Shown piece after piece: positions 42,359 to 50,330 of a stretch of 64,000 nucleotides of DNA (position 1 is its first letter; every line of letters starts with the position of its first letter). The translations under genes and the position numbers were made by a program. The stretch lies in the NCBI GenBank assembly GCA_035649275.1, contig DASRJW010000150.1:1-64000 (forward strand), read 5' to 3'. Origin of the DNA: Candidatus Krumholzibacteriia bacterium. GTDB taxonomy: Bacteria > Krumholzibacteriota > Krumholzibacteriia > G020349025. A model generated the notes under the pieces. It had not been told where the DNA came from and did not search any database. It worked only from the letters and a program-made list of their open reading frames with translations.

Positions 42359-43237
42359 ATGAGCATGCAACCAGGCTTCTTCGATCCCGACCCCCTCCCC
42401 GGTCCGAGCCGCGTGCGCTTCGGCACTTCCTCCTTCTCGGCTCCCGAGTGGGTGGGAACCTTCTACCCCCGGGGTACGCGCCCGGGCGACTTCCTCCGCC
42501 ACTACGCCACGCAGTTCGACACCGTGGAAGTGGACGCCACCTACTACCACGTGCCGGCGCCGGAAACCGTGGACGCATGGGTGGCAAAGACACCGCCACA
42601 CTTTGCGCTCGCCGCCAAGTTCCCCCGCTCCATCGTGCATGGCGGCGAAGGACCCGAGCCCGACCCGACCCGGTTGCTGACGCCCGACGCCACCTACGCC
42701 GAGCGCGACACGTTTCTCGAGGTCATGAGCCGTCTCGGCGAGCGCTGCGGGCCGCTGGTGCTCCAGTTCCCGCACTTCTCGCCCCTCGTCTTCCGCGAGC
42801 GCGCCCCGTTTTGCGACCGCCTCGAAGCCTTCCTCGCCGATTTGCCGCGGGAGTTCGCCTACGCCGTCGAGATCCGCAACCCGTACTGGCTGGACGCCGA
42901 CTTCGCCGCTCTCTGTCGGCGGTGGCAGGTGGCCCTCGTCCTCGTCGACCGCGCCGGCATGCCCCACGGCGCCGACGTCGCCACCCAGTTCGACCCGTGC
43001 ACCGCGCCTTTTGCCTATCTCCGTCTCCTCGGCGACCGGCAGCGCATCGAACGCATCACCACGCGCTGGGAACGCGAGGTCATCGACCACCGCCAGAGCC
43101 TGGAGCGCTGGGCGGCGCTCCTCGCGCAGCTCGCCGCCCGCACCACCGTCTTCGTCTTCGCCAACAACCACTACGCTGGCCACGCCCCCACCACGATCCG
43201 CCGCTTGCAACAGCTGTTCCGCGCCGCCGCGGGCTAA
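42359..43237 (+). CDS. DUF72 TIM-barrel protein
   Basis: A 292-residue DUF72 protein. Landmarks are VRFGTSSFSAPEWVGTFYP, YATQFDTVEVDATYY, FALAAKFPRSIVH, AYAVEIRNPYW, FAYLRLLGDR and FVFANNHYAGHAP. The family folds as a TIM barrel and its function is unknown, possibly a nuclease or sugar-related enzyme. It starts 9 bases after sdhB, so it is probably read through from the sdh operon, although no functional link is known. Confidence 0.9.
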   Translation: MSMQPGFFDPDPLPGPSRVRFGTSSFSAPEWVGTFYPRGTRPGDFLRHYATQFDTVEVDATYYHVPAPETVDAWVAKTPPHFALAAKFPRSIVHGGEGPEPDPTRLLTPDATYAERDTFLEVMSRLGERCGPLVLQFPHFSPLVFRERAPFCDRLEAFLADLPREFAYAVEIRNPYWLDADFAALCRRWQVALVLVDRAGMPHGADVATQFDPCTAPFAYLRLLGDRQRIERITTRWEREVIDHRQSLERWAALLAQLAARTTVFVFANNHYAGHAPTTIRRLQQLFRAAAG

Positions 43238-43296
43238 ATGCCCACACGTTCGACGCCGGGCGCGTCCGTCACGAAGCCGCATCCCGATCGCGTGAA

Positions 43297-43842
43297 CTAC
43301 CGAGTGCTGGAGGGCTCCCGCCGGTAACCATCCCGCAGGAGGGCGAAGAGCTTCTGGTCGAGGAGCGTGCCGTTCTTGAGCACGCTCTGCCGCAGCACGC
43401 CCTCGCAGACGAAGCCGTTCTTCTCCAGGACGCGCTCCGAGGCGGGGTTGCCGGCGAAGACGTAGGCGTAGAGCCGGACGAGGTCGGAGTTTTCGAAGGC
43501 ATGCGCGACCAGGGCACTCACCGCTCGCGTGACGATGCCGCGGCCCCAGAAGGGTTCGCCCAGCCAGTAGCCGATCTCGGCGCTCTTGCGGTGCACGTCC
43601 ATCTGCGGCACGAAGCCGATGCCGCCGATGAGCTCCGCGGCGTTGGCGATGGCGAAGTTCGTCTCCTCCTCCTGTGCCAGGGCCGCCGCCACCCAGCGCA
43701 AGGCGTCACGGCGCGTGTAGGGGTAGGGGAAGCTGTCGCGCAGATGGCGGGAGACGTTGGGATTGTTGGCGTACTTGTGGACGGCGGCGCTGTCACGCTT
43801 CTCGTAGCTGCGGATGCAGATCGAGCCGATGTCGATGCGCAT
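43297..43842 (-). CDS. GNAT acetyltransferase, RimJ/RimL type
   Basis: A 181-residue N-acetyltransferase. It has the RimJ/RimL layout: IGSICIRSYEKRDSAAVHKYANN, SAEIGYWLGEPFWGRGIVTRA (acetyl-CoA-binding region) and RLYAYVFAGNPASERVLEKNGF. The ATG at 43842 has GGAG 6 bases upstream. The target may be a protein N terminus, an amino sugar or an aminoglycoside-like compound. It is convergent with the DUF72 gene. Confidence 0.9.
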   Translation of the reverse strand: MRIDIGSICIRSYEKRDSAAVHKYANNPNVSRHLRDSFPYPYTRRDALRWVAAALAQEEETNFAIANAAELIGGIGFVPQMDVHRKSAEIGYWLGEPFWGRGIVTRAVSALVAHAFENSDLVRLYAYVFAGNPASERVLEKNGFVCEGVLRQSVLKNGTLLDQKLFALLRDGYRREPSSTR

Positions 43843-43892
43843 GCCAAGCTCCCGGGCGGTGCCCTGCTTGCCTCGGACGACGTCCTGGCCCC

Positions 43893-43940
43893 GAAAAGCG
43901 ACGGCGCGGTGGGCCAGCTCTCTTGCCGCCCACCGCGCCG
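43893..43940 (-). terminator. Hairpin terminator with TCGCTTTTCG tail
   Basis: A 13-base stem (43902-43914 with 43928-43940) has a 13-base loop. On the minus strand it is followed by TCGCTTTTCGG. It lies 46 bases beyond the stop of the Cys-rich secreted protein. The tail resembles those of the hairpins at 46702 and 50262. Confidence 0.65.
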
Positions 43941-43986
43941 CCGGGATCCACCTGCCTGGCGGGAGCTCCCGCCCGGCGGCTGCAAC

Positions 43987-44484
43987 CTACCGGCTGCTCG
44001 TCATCATGGTTTCGCACTTCGTCTTCAGCGCCGACACCTGGGCCTTCACCTTGGGATCGTTGGAGCTGATCACCAGGATGTCGCCGGTCTTCGTGGTCCC
44101 GTGGGCCACGACGGCACCGGCCTTGTGGACGCCGCGAATGTCCTGGCACATCGAGCAGAGCTGCTTCTGCGCATCCGCATCGCTGAGCGCCATGCAAGCC
44201 TGGGCGGACTGGTCCAACTTCGCGTCCACTCCATGGAGCAGCTTGACCTTGGCGGGGTCCGACACGGTGTGGATCATGGCCATGCCGTTGTCGAGCTGCA
44301 CGACTTCTCCCTGCATGACCGGCATCAGCTCGTCGAACACGGGCACGAAGTTCTTGCACATGAGACACTTGCCGAACTCTGCCTTCATGGCCTCCATCTC
44401 CGCCTTGTCCCCCGTATGCCCCGCCCACACGGGCAACGCAGCGAGAAGAGCGAGAATCGAGGCAGCAACGACGATCTTCCTCAT
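43987..44484 (-). CDS. Cys-rich secreted protein of unknown function
   Basis: A 165-residue exported protein. The ATG at 44484 has AGGAGG 5 bases upstream and opens a signal peptide ending AALPVWAG. The mature domain has Cys residues in KCLMCKNF, ACMALS, LCSMCQDI and KTKCETMM, i.e. two CxxC motifs plus two single Cys, and several Met. There is no CxxCH, so it is not a cytochrome. Metal binding or disulfide bonding are both possible. I do not recognise the family. It is monocistronic with its own terminator. Confidence 0.8.
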   Translation of the reverse strand: MRKIVVAASILALLAALPVWAGHTGDKAEMEAMKAEFGKCLMCKNFVPVFDELMPVMQGEVVQLDNGMAMIHTVSDPAKVKLLHGVDAKLDQSAQACMALSDADAQKQLCSMCQDIRGVHKAGAVVAHGTTKTGDILVISSNDPKVKAQVSALKTKCETMMTSSR

Positions 44485-44595
44485 GGAACCCTCCTAGTAT
44501 GGGGACTTGCCCCGCGCGGTTTCGCCTGGACGGAAAAACCGCCTACGAGCATAGTGGCGTGGTTCCGAATGTCAACAGGGGCGAAAGGCACGCCC

Positions 44596-46137
44596 ATGAC
44601 GCAGCTCGCACTGTATGCCGTTGTCGCCATCGCCGGTGCTGCGGTGCTCGCCATCGAGATCCTGGGCACGCGACTTCTCGGGCCCTTCTACGGCGTCAGC
44701 CTCTTCCTGTGGTCGGCGCTCATCACCGTGACCCTGGCGGCTCTGGCCGCGGGCTACGCTCTGGGCGGGCGCTGGGCCGACCGGGGCCCGCGCCTGTCGC
44801 GTCTGGGAGTGCTTCTGGCCGTAGCTGGCGGTTGGATCCTCCTGGTGCCCTGGATCCGCCATCCCCTTCTCGGCGCCCTGGAGACTCTCGGTCTCCGCGC
44901 TGCCGTGCTCGCCGCCGCGCTTCTGCTCTTCGCGCCGCCGCTTGTCTGTCTCGGCATGGTGAGCCCCTACGCCGTGCGTCTCAAGGTGGCGCGTCTCGAT
45001 GCCGTCGGGCGCACCGCCGGCGATCTCTATGCCCTCTCCACCCTGGCCAGCGTGCTCTCGGCGCTGGGCACGGGTTTTTACCTGATTCCCCTCGTGGGCG
45101 TGACGAGGCTCCTGTTGCTCGTGGGCTTCCTCCTCCTCGGCGGCGCCGCACTCGCCCTCGTCGCGGATCGACGCGCCCGCACCGGCATGGGCGCTGTCGT
45201 GGCGCTCGGAGTCCTCGGTGGCTTCTCCTGGCGCAGCGCCGTCGAGGGCGCGGCGCCGGAGAGCGGCCTGCGGGCGCTACTCGACACCCCGTACGCCGAG
45301 ATCCGCGTCCTCGAGCAGAACGACATCCGTTACCTGCTCCTCGACGGCGGCGTACACACCGCCATGGAGGCGAACACCTGGTTGCCGGCACAGCGCTACG
45401 TGCCCGCCCTCGGCCTGGCGAAGCTCTTCTTCGCGCGCCCTGGCCGCTTGCTCCTGGTCGGCCTGGGTGGCGGCGCCGTGGTGAAGGACTATGCCGCCGA
45501 TGCCTGGCGCATCGACGCCGTGGAGATCGATCCCGGGGTGATCGCGATGGCGCGCAAACATTTCGATCTGCGCACCGCCCAGTGCAACGTCATCTGCCAG
45601 GACGGCCGGCGCTTCCTGCGGGAGAGCGACGCGTCCTACGACCTCATCGTCCTCGACGCCTTCGGCAGCAGCTCCATCCCCTTTCATCTGGTGACGCAGG
45701 AGATGTTCGCTCTCGTGGCGGCGCGTCTCGCCCCGGAAGGGATCCTCGCCGTCAACGTGGAGACGCGCCGTTGGGACGACCCGCTGCTCGCCGCCATCGC
45801 GGCGACCATGGCCACCAGTTTCCCGGAAATCACCGCGCTCCCCACAGCGGAACCGCCGAACACGCTCGGGAACGTGATCCTCCTCGGGGCGCGCCGCCCG
45901 CTCGAGCTACCGGACGAAGCGGTCCCGCACCCCAAGGACTATCTCGACGATCCTGCCCTGCACTGGCAGGTCTTGCAAAAGAACCACGCCTGGGAAAACC
46001 GCTATCGCCCCGAGACCGCGGGCGTTCCGATCCTCACCGACGAGCGCAATCCGATCGAGCTGTGGGCCGAGTCAGTGAACCGCGTAGCGCGCCGATCGCT
46101 GCACGAGTTCTTCCGCCAGGGTGGCCCGAGCTGGTAG
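44596..46137 (+). CDS. Membrane spermidine-synthase-like protein
   Basis: A 513-residue protein. The first ~200 residues form about six hydrophobic helices (from QLALYAVVAIAGAAVLAIEI on, including the fused-MFS-like LGTRLLGPFYG). The C-terminal ~300 residues form a spermidine-synthase-type Rossmann domain with LLLVGLGGGAVVKDY, IDAVEIDPGVIAMARKHF and YDLIVLDAFGSSSIPFHL. In classical aminopropyltransferases the DA(Y/F) region resembles DAFGS here, but many such membrane fusions have unknown substrates. The ATG at 44596 is chosen at the first helix; 44569 is an alternative. It is monocistronic. Confidence 0.85.
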   Translation: MTQLALYAVVAIAGAAVLAIEILGTRLLGPFYGVSLFLWSALITVTLAALAAGYALGGRWADRGPRLSRLGVLLAVAGGWILLVPWIRHPLLGALETLGLRAAVLAAALLLFAPPLVCLGMVSPYAVRLKVARLDAVGRTAGDLYALSTLASVLSALGTGFYLIPLVGVTRLLLLVGFLLLGGAALALVADRRARTGMGAVVALGVLGGFSWRSAVEGAAPESGLRALLDTPYAEIRVLEQNDIRYLLLDGGVHTAMEANTWLPAQRYVPALGLAKLFFARPGRLLLVGLGGGAVVKDYAADAWRIDAVEIDPGVIAMARKHFDLRTAQCNVICQDGRRFLRESDASYDLIVLDAFGSSSIPFHLVTQEMFALVAARLAPEGILAVNVETRRWDDPLLAAIAATMATSFPEITALPTAEPPNTLGNVILLGARRPLELPDEAVPHPKDYLDDPALHWQVLQKNHAWENRYRPETAGVPILTDERNPIELWAESVNRVARRSLHEFFRQGGPSW

Positions 46138-46214
46138 GGGTCGAGCTTCGGCCCTGGAAGCCTGAGCTGTGGGAGTCAGTGGGCGGCCCGTTTTGTGAGC
46201 TGTGGGCATTATTT

Positions 46215-46637
46215 TTAATGTTGCTGGCGGAGCGGACGGATCTCCCCGGACTCGAAGATCTCCACCGGGTAGCCCTCGAGCGTCTTGGGGATTCTCGCTT
46301 CCAGCTCGGGGGTGCGCTGGATCACCATGACCCTGATGCAGGGCTTGCCGTCCGCGGTCTCGCCGAGGAACGTCCCGACCACACCTTCGAGCTTCATGAG
46401 CGCCGGAGTGTGCGCCTCTTGCACTTGCTCGATGGGCCGCATGGGAAGCCTCCCTTCGGCGGCGACCGTGTCCGCTGGCGCTGCGACCTTGGGTGGCCCG
46501 GCCCGATCGCTCTCGCCACCGCAGCCGTAGAGCAGCACGACGAGAACCGTAGCAGCGGACCACCGGCATCCACTCGCTCGCCGTTCCCGCTCTCCGCCCA
46601 AGGGCCGACCTCCGAGGCCACGTGGCGGGTCAGCCAC
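46215..46637 (-). CDS. Lipoprotein with a protease-propeptide-like domain
   Basis: A 140-residue probable lipoprotein (hydrophobic segment ending VLLYGC). The GTG at 46637 has AGGA upstream. After a Pro/Ala-rich linker, the domain from about residue 75 (ALMKLEGVVGTFLGETADGK, PCIRVMVI, LEGYPVEIFESGEIRPL) resembles the N-terminal domain of the protease encoded next upstream at 46767-47909 (LMQLPDVVGTATGLDAAG, AVVIKVYT, LDGVPVVQEVTGRIVAF). The resemblance suggests a shared chaperone or inhibitor fold. It lacks any protease domain. Function as an inhibitor or chaperone is inference. Confidence 0.75.
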   Translation of the reverse strand: MADPPRGLGGRPLGGERERRASGCRWSAATVLVVLLYGCGGESDRAGPPKVAAPADTVAAEGRLPMRPIEQVQEAHTPALMKLEGVVGTFLGETADGKPCIRVMVIQRTPELEARIPKTLEGYPVEIFESGEIRPLRQQH

Positions 46638-46690
46638 GTCGCTTCCTGGCCGCCTCTCGCACTAGACCACGAAAGCGAGCGGCGGGGAAC

Positions 46691-46731
46691 GCGAAAGCGA
46701 AGCACCCGTCCACGGAAGCGTGGACGGGTGC
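46691..46731 (-). terminator. Hairpin terminator with TTCGCTTTCG tail
   Basis: A 13-base stem (46702-46714 with 46719-46731, apex GAAG) follows the protease stop by 35 bases. On the minus strand the next bases are TTCGCTTTCG. A second copy of the tail sequence lies at 46669-46678. Confidence 0.7.
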
Positions 46732-46766
46732 CGTCGTCACCGGCGCGTGGCGCCGACCGGAAACAC

Positions 46767-47909
46767 TCAGTTGCCCACCATCGTGGCACCGCCGCCGATC
46801 CAGGTGAGCACCTGCCCGATGGGGTTCGCCACCGCGATGGACGAGCTGCCGGCGAAGAGCAGTCCCACAGCGCGGGGGTCCGTGTTCACATCTTCCACCA
46901 TGAGCGACCCCGAGTCGCCTCCAGCGAGGAAGCGACTGCCGCGGTTGCCGATGATGATCTGCCCGGAGTAGGTCTTGGTGAACGCAGCACCGCCGGCGCA
47001 CTCGTTGTCGTAGGCGACGCTGACCGTGGCGTTCAAGCCGTCGACAGAGCTCCGCGACAGGCCCGTCGTGCGGCCGCTCTTCTTCACCTTCTGGCCGATG
47101 GAAGCCGCCACGGTCTGGGACGAGAGCGTGCCGATCTCGAGAATGGCGCCGTCCGTCCGCACCATGCCCGGGATGACCGCGGCGATGGCGGCGTCGACAT
47201 TGCTTCCCGGCAGCGAGGCGCTGCCTGCGAGCGTCGCCACGTTTTGCGCGTTGGCCGCGACGCAGCCCACGTCGATGAGCCCCGGTTGGATGATCGGGTC
47301 ACCGTTCGTGGCCACCCGGCCGTTGCCGCCGTTGACGATGTCCGAGCGGAAGACGTGATAGTTGCTCAAGATGTACTGCGTGCCACCCGTCTGGACGAGG
47401 GACCCCAGGGTGCCGCCGCAGCAGAAGCCGTTCGCCAGATCGAACCTCCAGCCGCCGGAGGTGCCGAGCTGGATGGGTGGCGTCTGTAGCGCCGTGTGGC
47501 TGACACCGCCGCCCGGGCCTTTGAACGCCACGATACGTCCGGTGACTTCCTGGACGACGGGGACGCCGTCCAGCTCCGCGGGCAAGCTCGAGGCGGCGAC
47601 CTGTCTTTCCGTGTACACCTTGATCACCACGGCTCCGGCCGCGTCGAGACCCGTAGCCGTGCCGACGACATCGGGAAGTTGCATCAGCTGCTGCGTGTGG
47701 CGGTCTTGCACCGCCATGACCTCGAGCACGCGTTGCTGCAGCTTGCTCGGGAGAGCGTCGCTATCGCTGCCTTGGACGGACGGCGTCGCCGGCGCCGTGG
47801 GTTGGTCGGACACCTCACTGCAACCCACCCATACCAGACCGGCGATGGCGATGCAGGCGAGGAAACGGCCCAACCACGACCAGGACCGTGCTGCGGAACG
47901 ATTGTGCAT
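46767..47909 (-). CDS. Exported trypsin-like serine protease
   Basis: A 380-residue S1-type peptidase. The ATG at 47909 has AGGAGG 5 bases upstream; the longer frame to 48029 has none. A hydrophobic segment ends at VWVGC, a probable lipid-attachment Cys. An N-terminal domain (about 50-130, with LPDVVGTATGL) precedes the catalytic domain. His is in LSNYHVF, Asp in NVDAAIA, Ser in GGDSGSLMV. The chymotrypsin-like core is flanked by CCGG and further Cys. The gene ends at its own hairpin, and the smaller lipoprotein with the related N-domain lies 130 bases downstream. Confidence 0.88.
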   Translation of the reverse strand: MHNRSAARSWSWLGRFLACIAIAGLVWVGCSEVSDQPTAPATPSVQGSDSDALPSKLQQRVLEVMAVQDRHTQQLMQLPDVVGTATGLDAAGAVVIKVYTERQVAASSLPAELDGVPVVQEVTGRIVAFKGPGGGVSHTALQTPPIQLGTSGGWRFDLANGFCCGGTLGSLVQTGGTQYILSNYHVFRSDIVNGGNGRVATNGDPIIQPGLIDVGCVAANAQNVATLAGSASLPGSNVDAAIAAVIPGMVRTDGAILEIGTLSSQTVAASIGQKVKKSGRTTGLSRSSVDGLNATVSVAYDNECAGGAAFTKTYSGQIIIGNRGSRFLAGGDSGSLMVEDVNTDPRAVGLLFAGSSSIAVANPIGQVLTWIGGGATMVGN

Positions 47910-48265
47910 CACATCCTCCTGGCGAAACGGAGAAGGGAAGCGGAGAAGGGGTCGCATGAATTTCACCCCTCCGCCCCTCGAAGCGTCAAGCAGGAAGTGG
48001 TTGGACATCGTTCGTTTGCCGCGGTCCACGCTCTCACTCGCAGACTCCTCATGAGGGAAACCCCGATCTCCCGGGGCCCAAAACGCTCGTGAAGGTTTTC
48101 ACCATGGGAACGATGCGATCCTCGGAACGAATCCGGAGGGCGGGCGCGAGCCTGGGGGCCCCGGCACCGGCGAGGGCGTGCCCGCCTAAACCCCCGTTGA
48201 CTTCGGCTCCCCTTCTCGCTCTCCTAGGGCCTTGAAACTTCACGGCTTGGGGGACTCGAGGTTCC
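47910..48265. other. Divergent intergenic region, protease and nrfHA
   Basis: About 355 bases without a gene. It holds a CRP/FNR-class dyad at 48088-48103 and a GC-rich stem (CCCCG at 48061-48065 with CGGGG at 48072-48076). A TTGACT at 48197-48202 could be a -35, but there is no good -10 at 16-18 bases. Confidence 0.5.
48088..48103 (+). promoter_or_regulatory. CRP/FNR-class dyad upstream of nrfH
   Basis: GTGA-N6-TCAC (48089-48092 and 48099-48102) has the spacing of the TGTGA-N6-TCACA consensus, with C in place of the outer T and A. It lies about 165 bases before the nrfH start, so a regulator of this family could control nitrite respiration. Confidence 0.3.
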
Positions 48266-48721
48266 ATGCAGGGTCGCGTCGCGGAAACGATGGTGCTCGG
48301 GGCTTTGTTGGGCCTGGCTGCCGGTCTCGGCATCTATACATTCGTCTACGCCAAGGGCGCCTCGTACCTGACCAACGACCCCGCCGCCTGCGCCAACTGC
48401 CACGTCATGCAGGAGTACTACGACGGTTGGCTCAAGTCGAGCCACCGCGCGGTGGCGGTGTGCAACGACTGCCACACGCCGCACGCCCTGCTCCCCAAGG
48501 TCGCCACCAAGGCTTCCAACGGCTACCATCACTCCTTCGCCTTCACCTCGCGGCGGTTCCCGGACGTGCTGCAGATCAAGCCCCACAACCTCGAGATCAC
48601 CGAGCACGCCTGTCGCCGTTGCCATGGTGATGTGGTCGAAGCCATCGACGCGCCGGCAGCAGCGCACAGCGGCGAAGTCTCCTGCGTGCGCTGCCACGCT
48701 GGTGTAGGACACGCGCGTTGA
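48266..48721 (+). CDS. nrfH: NrfH, cytochrome c nitrite reductase small subunit
   Basis: A 151-residue NapC/NirT-family tetraheme cytochrome. A single N-terminal membrane anchor (MVLGALLGLAAGLGIYTFVY) is followed by four heme sites: CANCH, CNDCH, CRRCH and CVRCH. It oxidises menaquinol and passes electrons to NrfA on the periplasmic face. nrfA starts 52 bases downstream, and together they form the two-gene operon for ammonia-forming nitrite reduction. Confidence 0.95.
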   Translation: MQGRVAETMVLGALLGLAAGLGIYTFVYAKGASYLTNDPAACANCHVMQEYYDGWLKSSHRAVAVCNDCHTPHALLPKVATKASNGYHHSFAFTSRRFPDVLQIKPHNLEITEHACRRCHGDVVEAIDAPAAAHSGEVSCVRCHAGVGHAR

Positions 48722-48773
48722 AGGGATTGGAGTTGTCCCGCATGCAGCGACCCCGACTGCCGAGGTGGTACGC

Positions 48774-50207
48774 ATGACCGCGAAGCCCCCGGCCCCGGAA
48801 GGAGCGCGCCACCCGCGGCGCGCCACTCTGTTCTTCACCGCTGGCGTCACCGCGCTCGTGAGCGCTGGGGTGATGGCGCTCCTGATCAGCATCGTGGAGC
48901 GCAAGCAGGAGGCACGCAATCCCTTCTATCGCGTCGTGGAGCTCGACGACGAGACCACGGACCCCCAGGTCTGGGGTCGCAACTTCCCCCTGCAGTACGA
49001 CCTCTACCGGCGCACCGTGGATCAGCAGCGCACGCGCTTCGGCGGCAGCGAGGCGGTGCCGCGCACGCCGACGGCGGCCGACCCCCGCTCGGTGGTGGCG
49101 CAGTCGAAGCTCGAGCAGGATCCGCGGCTCGTCGCCATGTGGGCTGGCTATGCCTTCGCGCGCGATTTCCGCGAGGAGCGCGGCCACGCCTACATGCTGG
49201 TGGACCAGACCTACACCGAGCGCCAGATCGCCGCCAAGCAACCGGGCACCTGCCTGCACTGCCACGCCTCGGTGTACGTCCCGTACAAGAAGCTCGGGGA
49301 TGGCGATCTCATCCGTGGCTTCGAGCGCATGAACCAGATGCCCTTCGCCGAGGCGCGGAAGCTCGTCGAGCACCCTGTGTCGTGCATCGACTGCCACGAT
49401 CCCACCACGATGGCGCTGCGCGTCACCCGGCCCGGCTTCATCGAGGGCATCCGTGCCTTCCAGGCATCGAGGGGCGTGGCCGACTACGACGTCAACAAGA
49501 TGGCGACACGGCAGGAGATGCGCGCTTTCGTCTGCGGCCAGTGCCACGTGGAGTACTACTTCAGAGGGCCGGAGAAGCGGCTGGTGTATCCGTGGTTCAA
49601 GGGCCTCCAAGCCGACAGCATCCTCTCCTATTACGACTCCGTCGGCTTCAAGGATTGGGTACACGCCGAAACCGGCGCCGAGGTCCTCAAGGCGCAGCAT
49701 CCGGAGTTCGAGATGTGGAACCAGGGCATCCACGCCCGCTCCGGCGTGACCTGCGCCGACTGCCACATGCCGTACCTCCGGGTCGGGGGGCTCAAGATCA
49801 GCGACCACCACGTCCGGAGCCCGATCCTCAACATCAACCGCGCCTGCCAGCAGTGCCACAACTGGCCGGAAGCGGAGATCCGCGACCGCGTCGAGACCAT
49901 CCAGGAACGCAACTTCGATTTGCGGAACCGGGCCATGAACGCCCTCGTGGCGCTCATCGGCGATCTTCGGGCGGCGCGGGACGCCGGACGCAGCGACGCC
50001 GAGCTGGAGGCGGCGCGTCGCCTGCAGCGGCGCGGGCAGTTCCTCCTCGACTTCGTCGAGGCGGAGAACTCGAGCGGCTTCCACGCCCCGCAGGAGGCGG
50101 CGCGCATTCTGGGTCAATCCATCGACCTTTGCCGTCAGGGGCAGATCGCGCTGCGGGATGCCGCGGCTGCTACGGATCGACCGGTCACGGGCTCGACCTC
50201 GAAGTGA
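48774..50207 (+). CDS. nrfA: NrfA, ammonia-forming cytochrome c nitrite reductase
   Basis: A 477-residue pentaheme cytochrome that reduces nitrite to ammonium. A signal anchor (LFFTAGVTALVSAGVMALL) precedes five heme motifs at C160 (CLHCH), C204 (CIDCH), C254 (CGQCH), C327 (CADCH) and C358 (CQQCH). The first motif is CxxCH, whereas the active-site heme of E. coli-type NrfA uses CxxCK. Active-site-like residues occur in the Arg-containing FARDFREERGHAYM, in CHVEYYFRG (Tyr) and in QGIHARSGVTC (His). The ATG at 48774 has GAGG 8 bases upstream; a GTG at 48765 is the alternative. Confidence 0.94.
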   Translation: MTAKPPAPEGARHPRRATLFFTAGVTALVSAGVMALLISIVERKQEARNPFYRVVELDDETTDPQVWGRNFPLQYDLYRRTVDQQRTRFGGSEAVPRTPTAADPRSVVAQSKLEQDPRLVAMWAGYAFARDFREERGHAYMLVDQTYTERQIAAKQPGTCLHCHASVYVPYKKLGDGDLIRGFERMNQMPFAEARKLVEHPVSCIDCHDPTTMALRVTRPGFIEGIRAFQASRGVADYDVNKMATRQEMRAFVCGQCHVEYYFRGPEKRLVYPWFKGLQADSILSYYDSVGFKDWVHAETGAEVLKAQHPEFEMWNQGIHARSGVTCADCHMPYLRVGGLKISDHHVRSPILNINRACQQCHNWPEAEIRDRVETIQERNFDLRNRAMNALVALIGDLRAARDAGRSDAELEAARRLQRRGQFLLDFVEAENSSGFHAPQEAARILGQSIDLCRQGQIALRDAAAATDRPVTGSTSK

Positions 50208-50250
50208 GGCACGGAAGGAAGCCTGCCTTGCAACCGGCGTCGCGAGCTCC

Positions 50251-50288
50251 ACGAAAGCGAAGGGCGCCGCGTTCGCGCCGCGGCGCCC
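50251..50288 (-). terminator. Hairpin terminator between nrfA and a convergent gene
   Basis: A 10-base perfect stem (50262-50271, GGGCGCCGCG, with 50279-50288) has a 7-base loop. On the minus strand it is followed by TTCGCTTTCGTGG. It serves the minus-strand gene at 50331 and may also stop nrfA transcripts. Confidence 0.65.
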
Positions 50289-50330
50289 AAGAGCGTTGAT
50301 CCTGGTGTGTGGCTACCGGAGTTCCGGCGG

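Noticed and set aside
41716-44595. Long open frame upstream of the spermidine-synthase-like start
   Set aside because: It crosses sdhB, DUF72 and GNAT genes in an unused frame. Only the part from 44596 has protein-like composition.
46138-46214. Direct repeat TGAGCTGTGGG at 46163 and 46196 plus CATTA-TTTT-TAATG palindrome as a mobile-element scar
   Set aside because: No inverted terminal repeats, target duplication or transposase remnant. It is more simply a convergent gene end with a weak hairpin.
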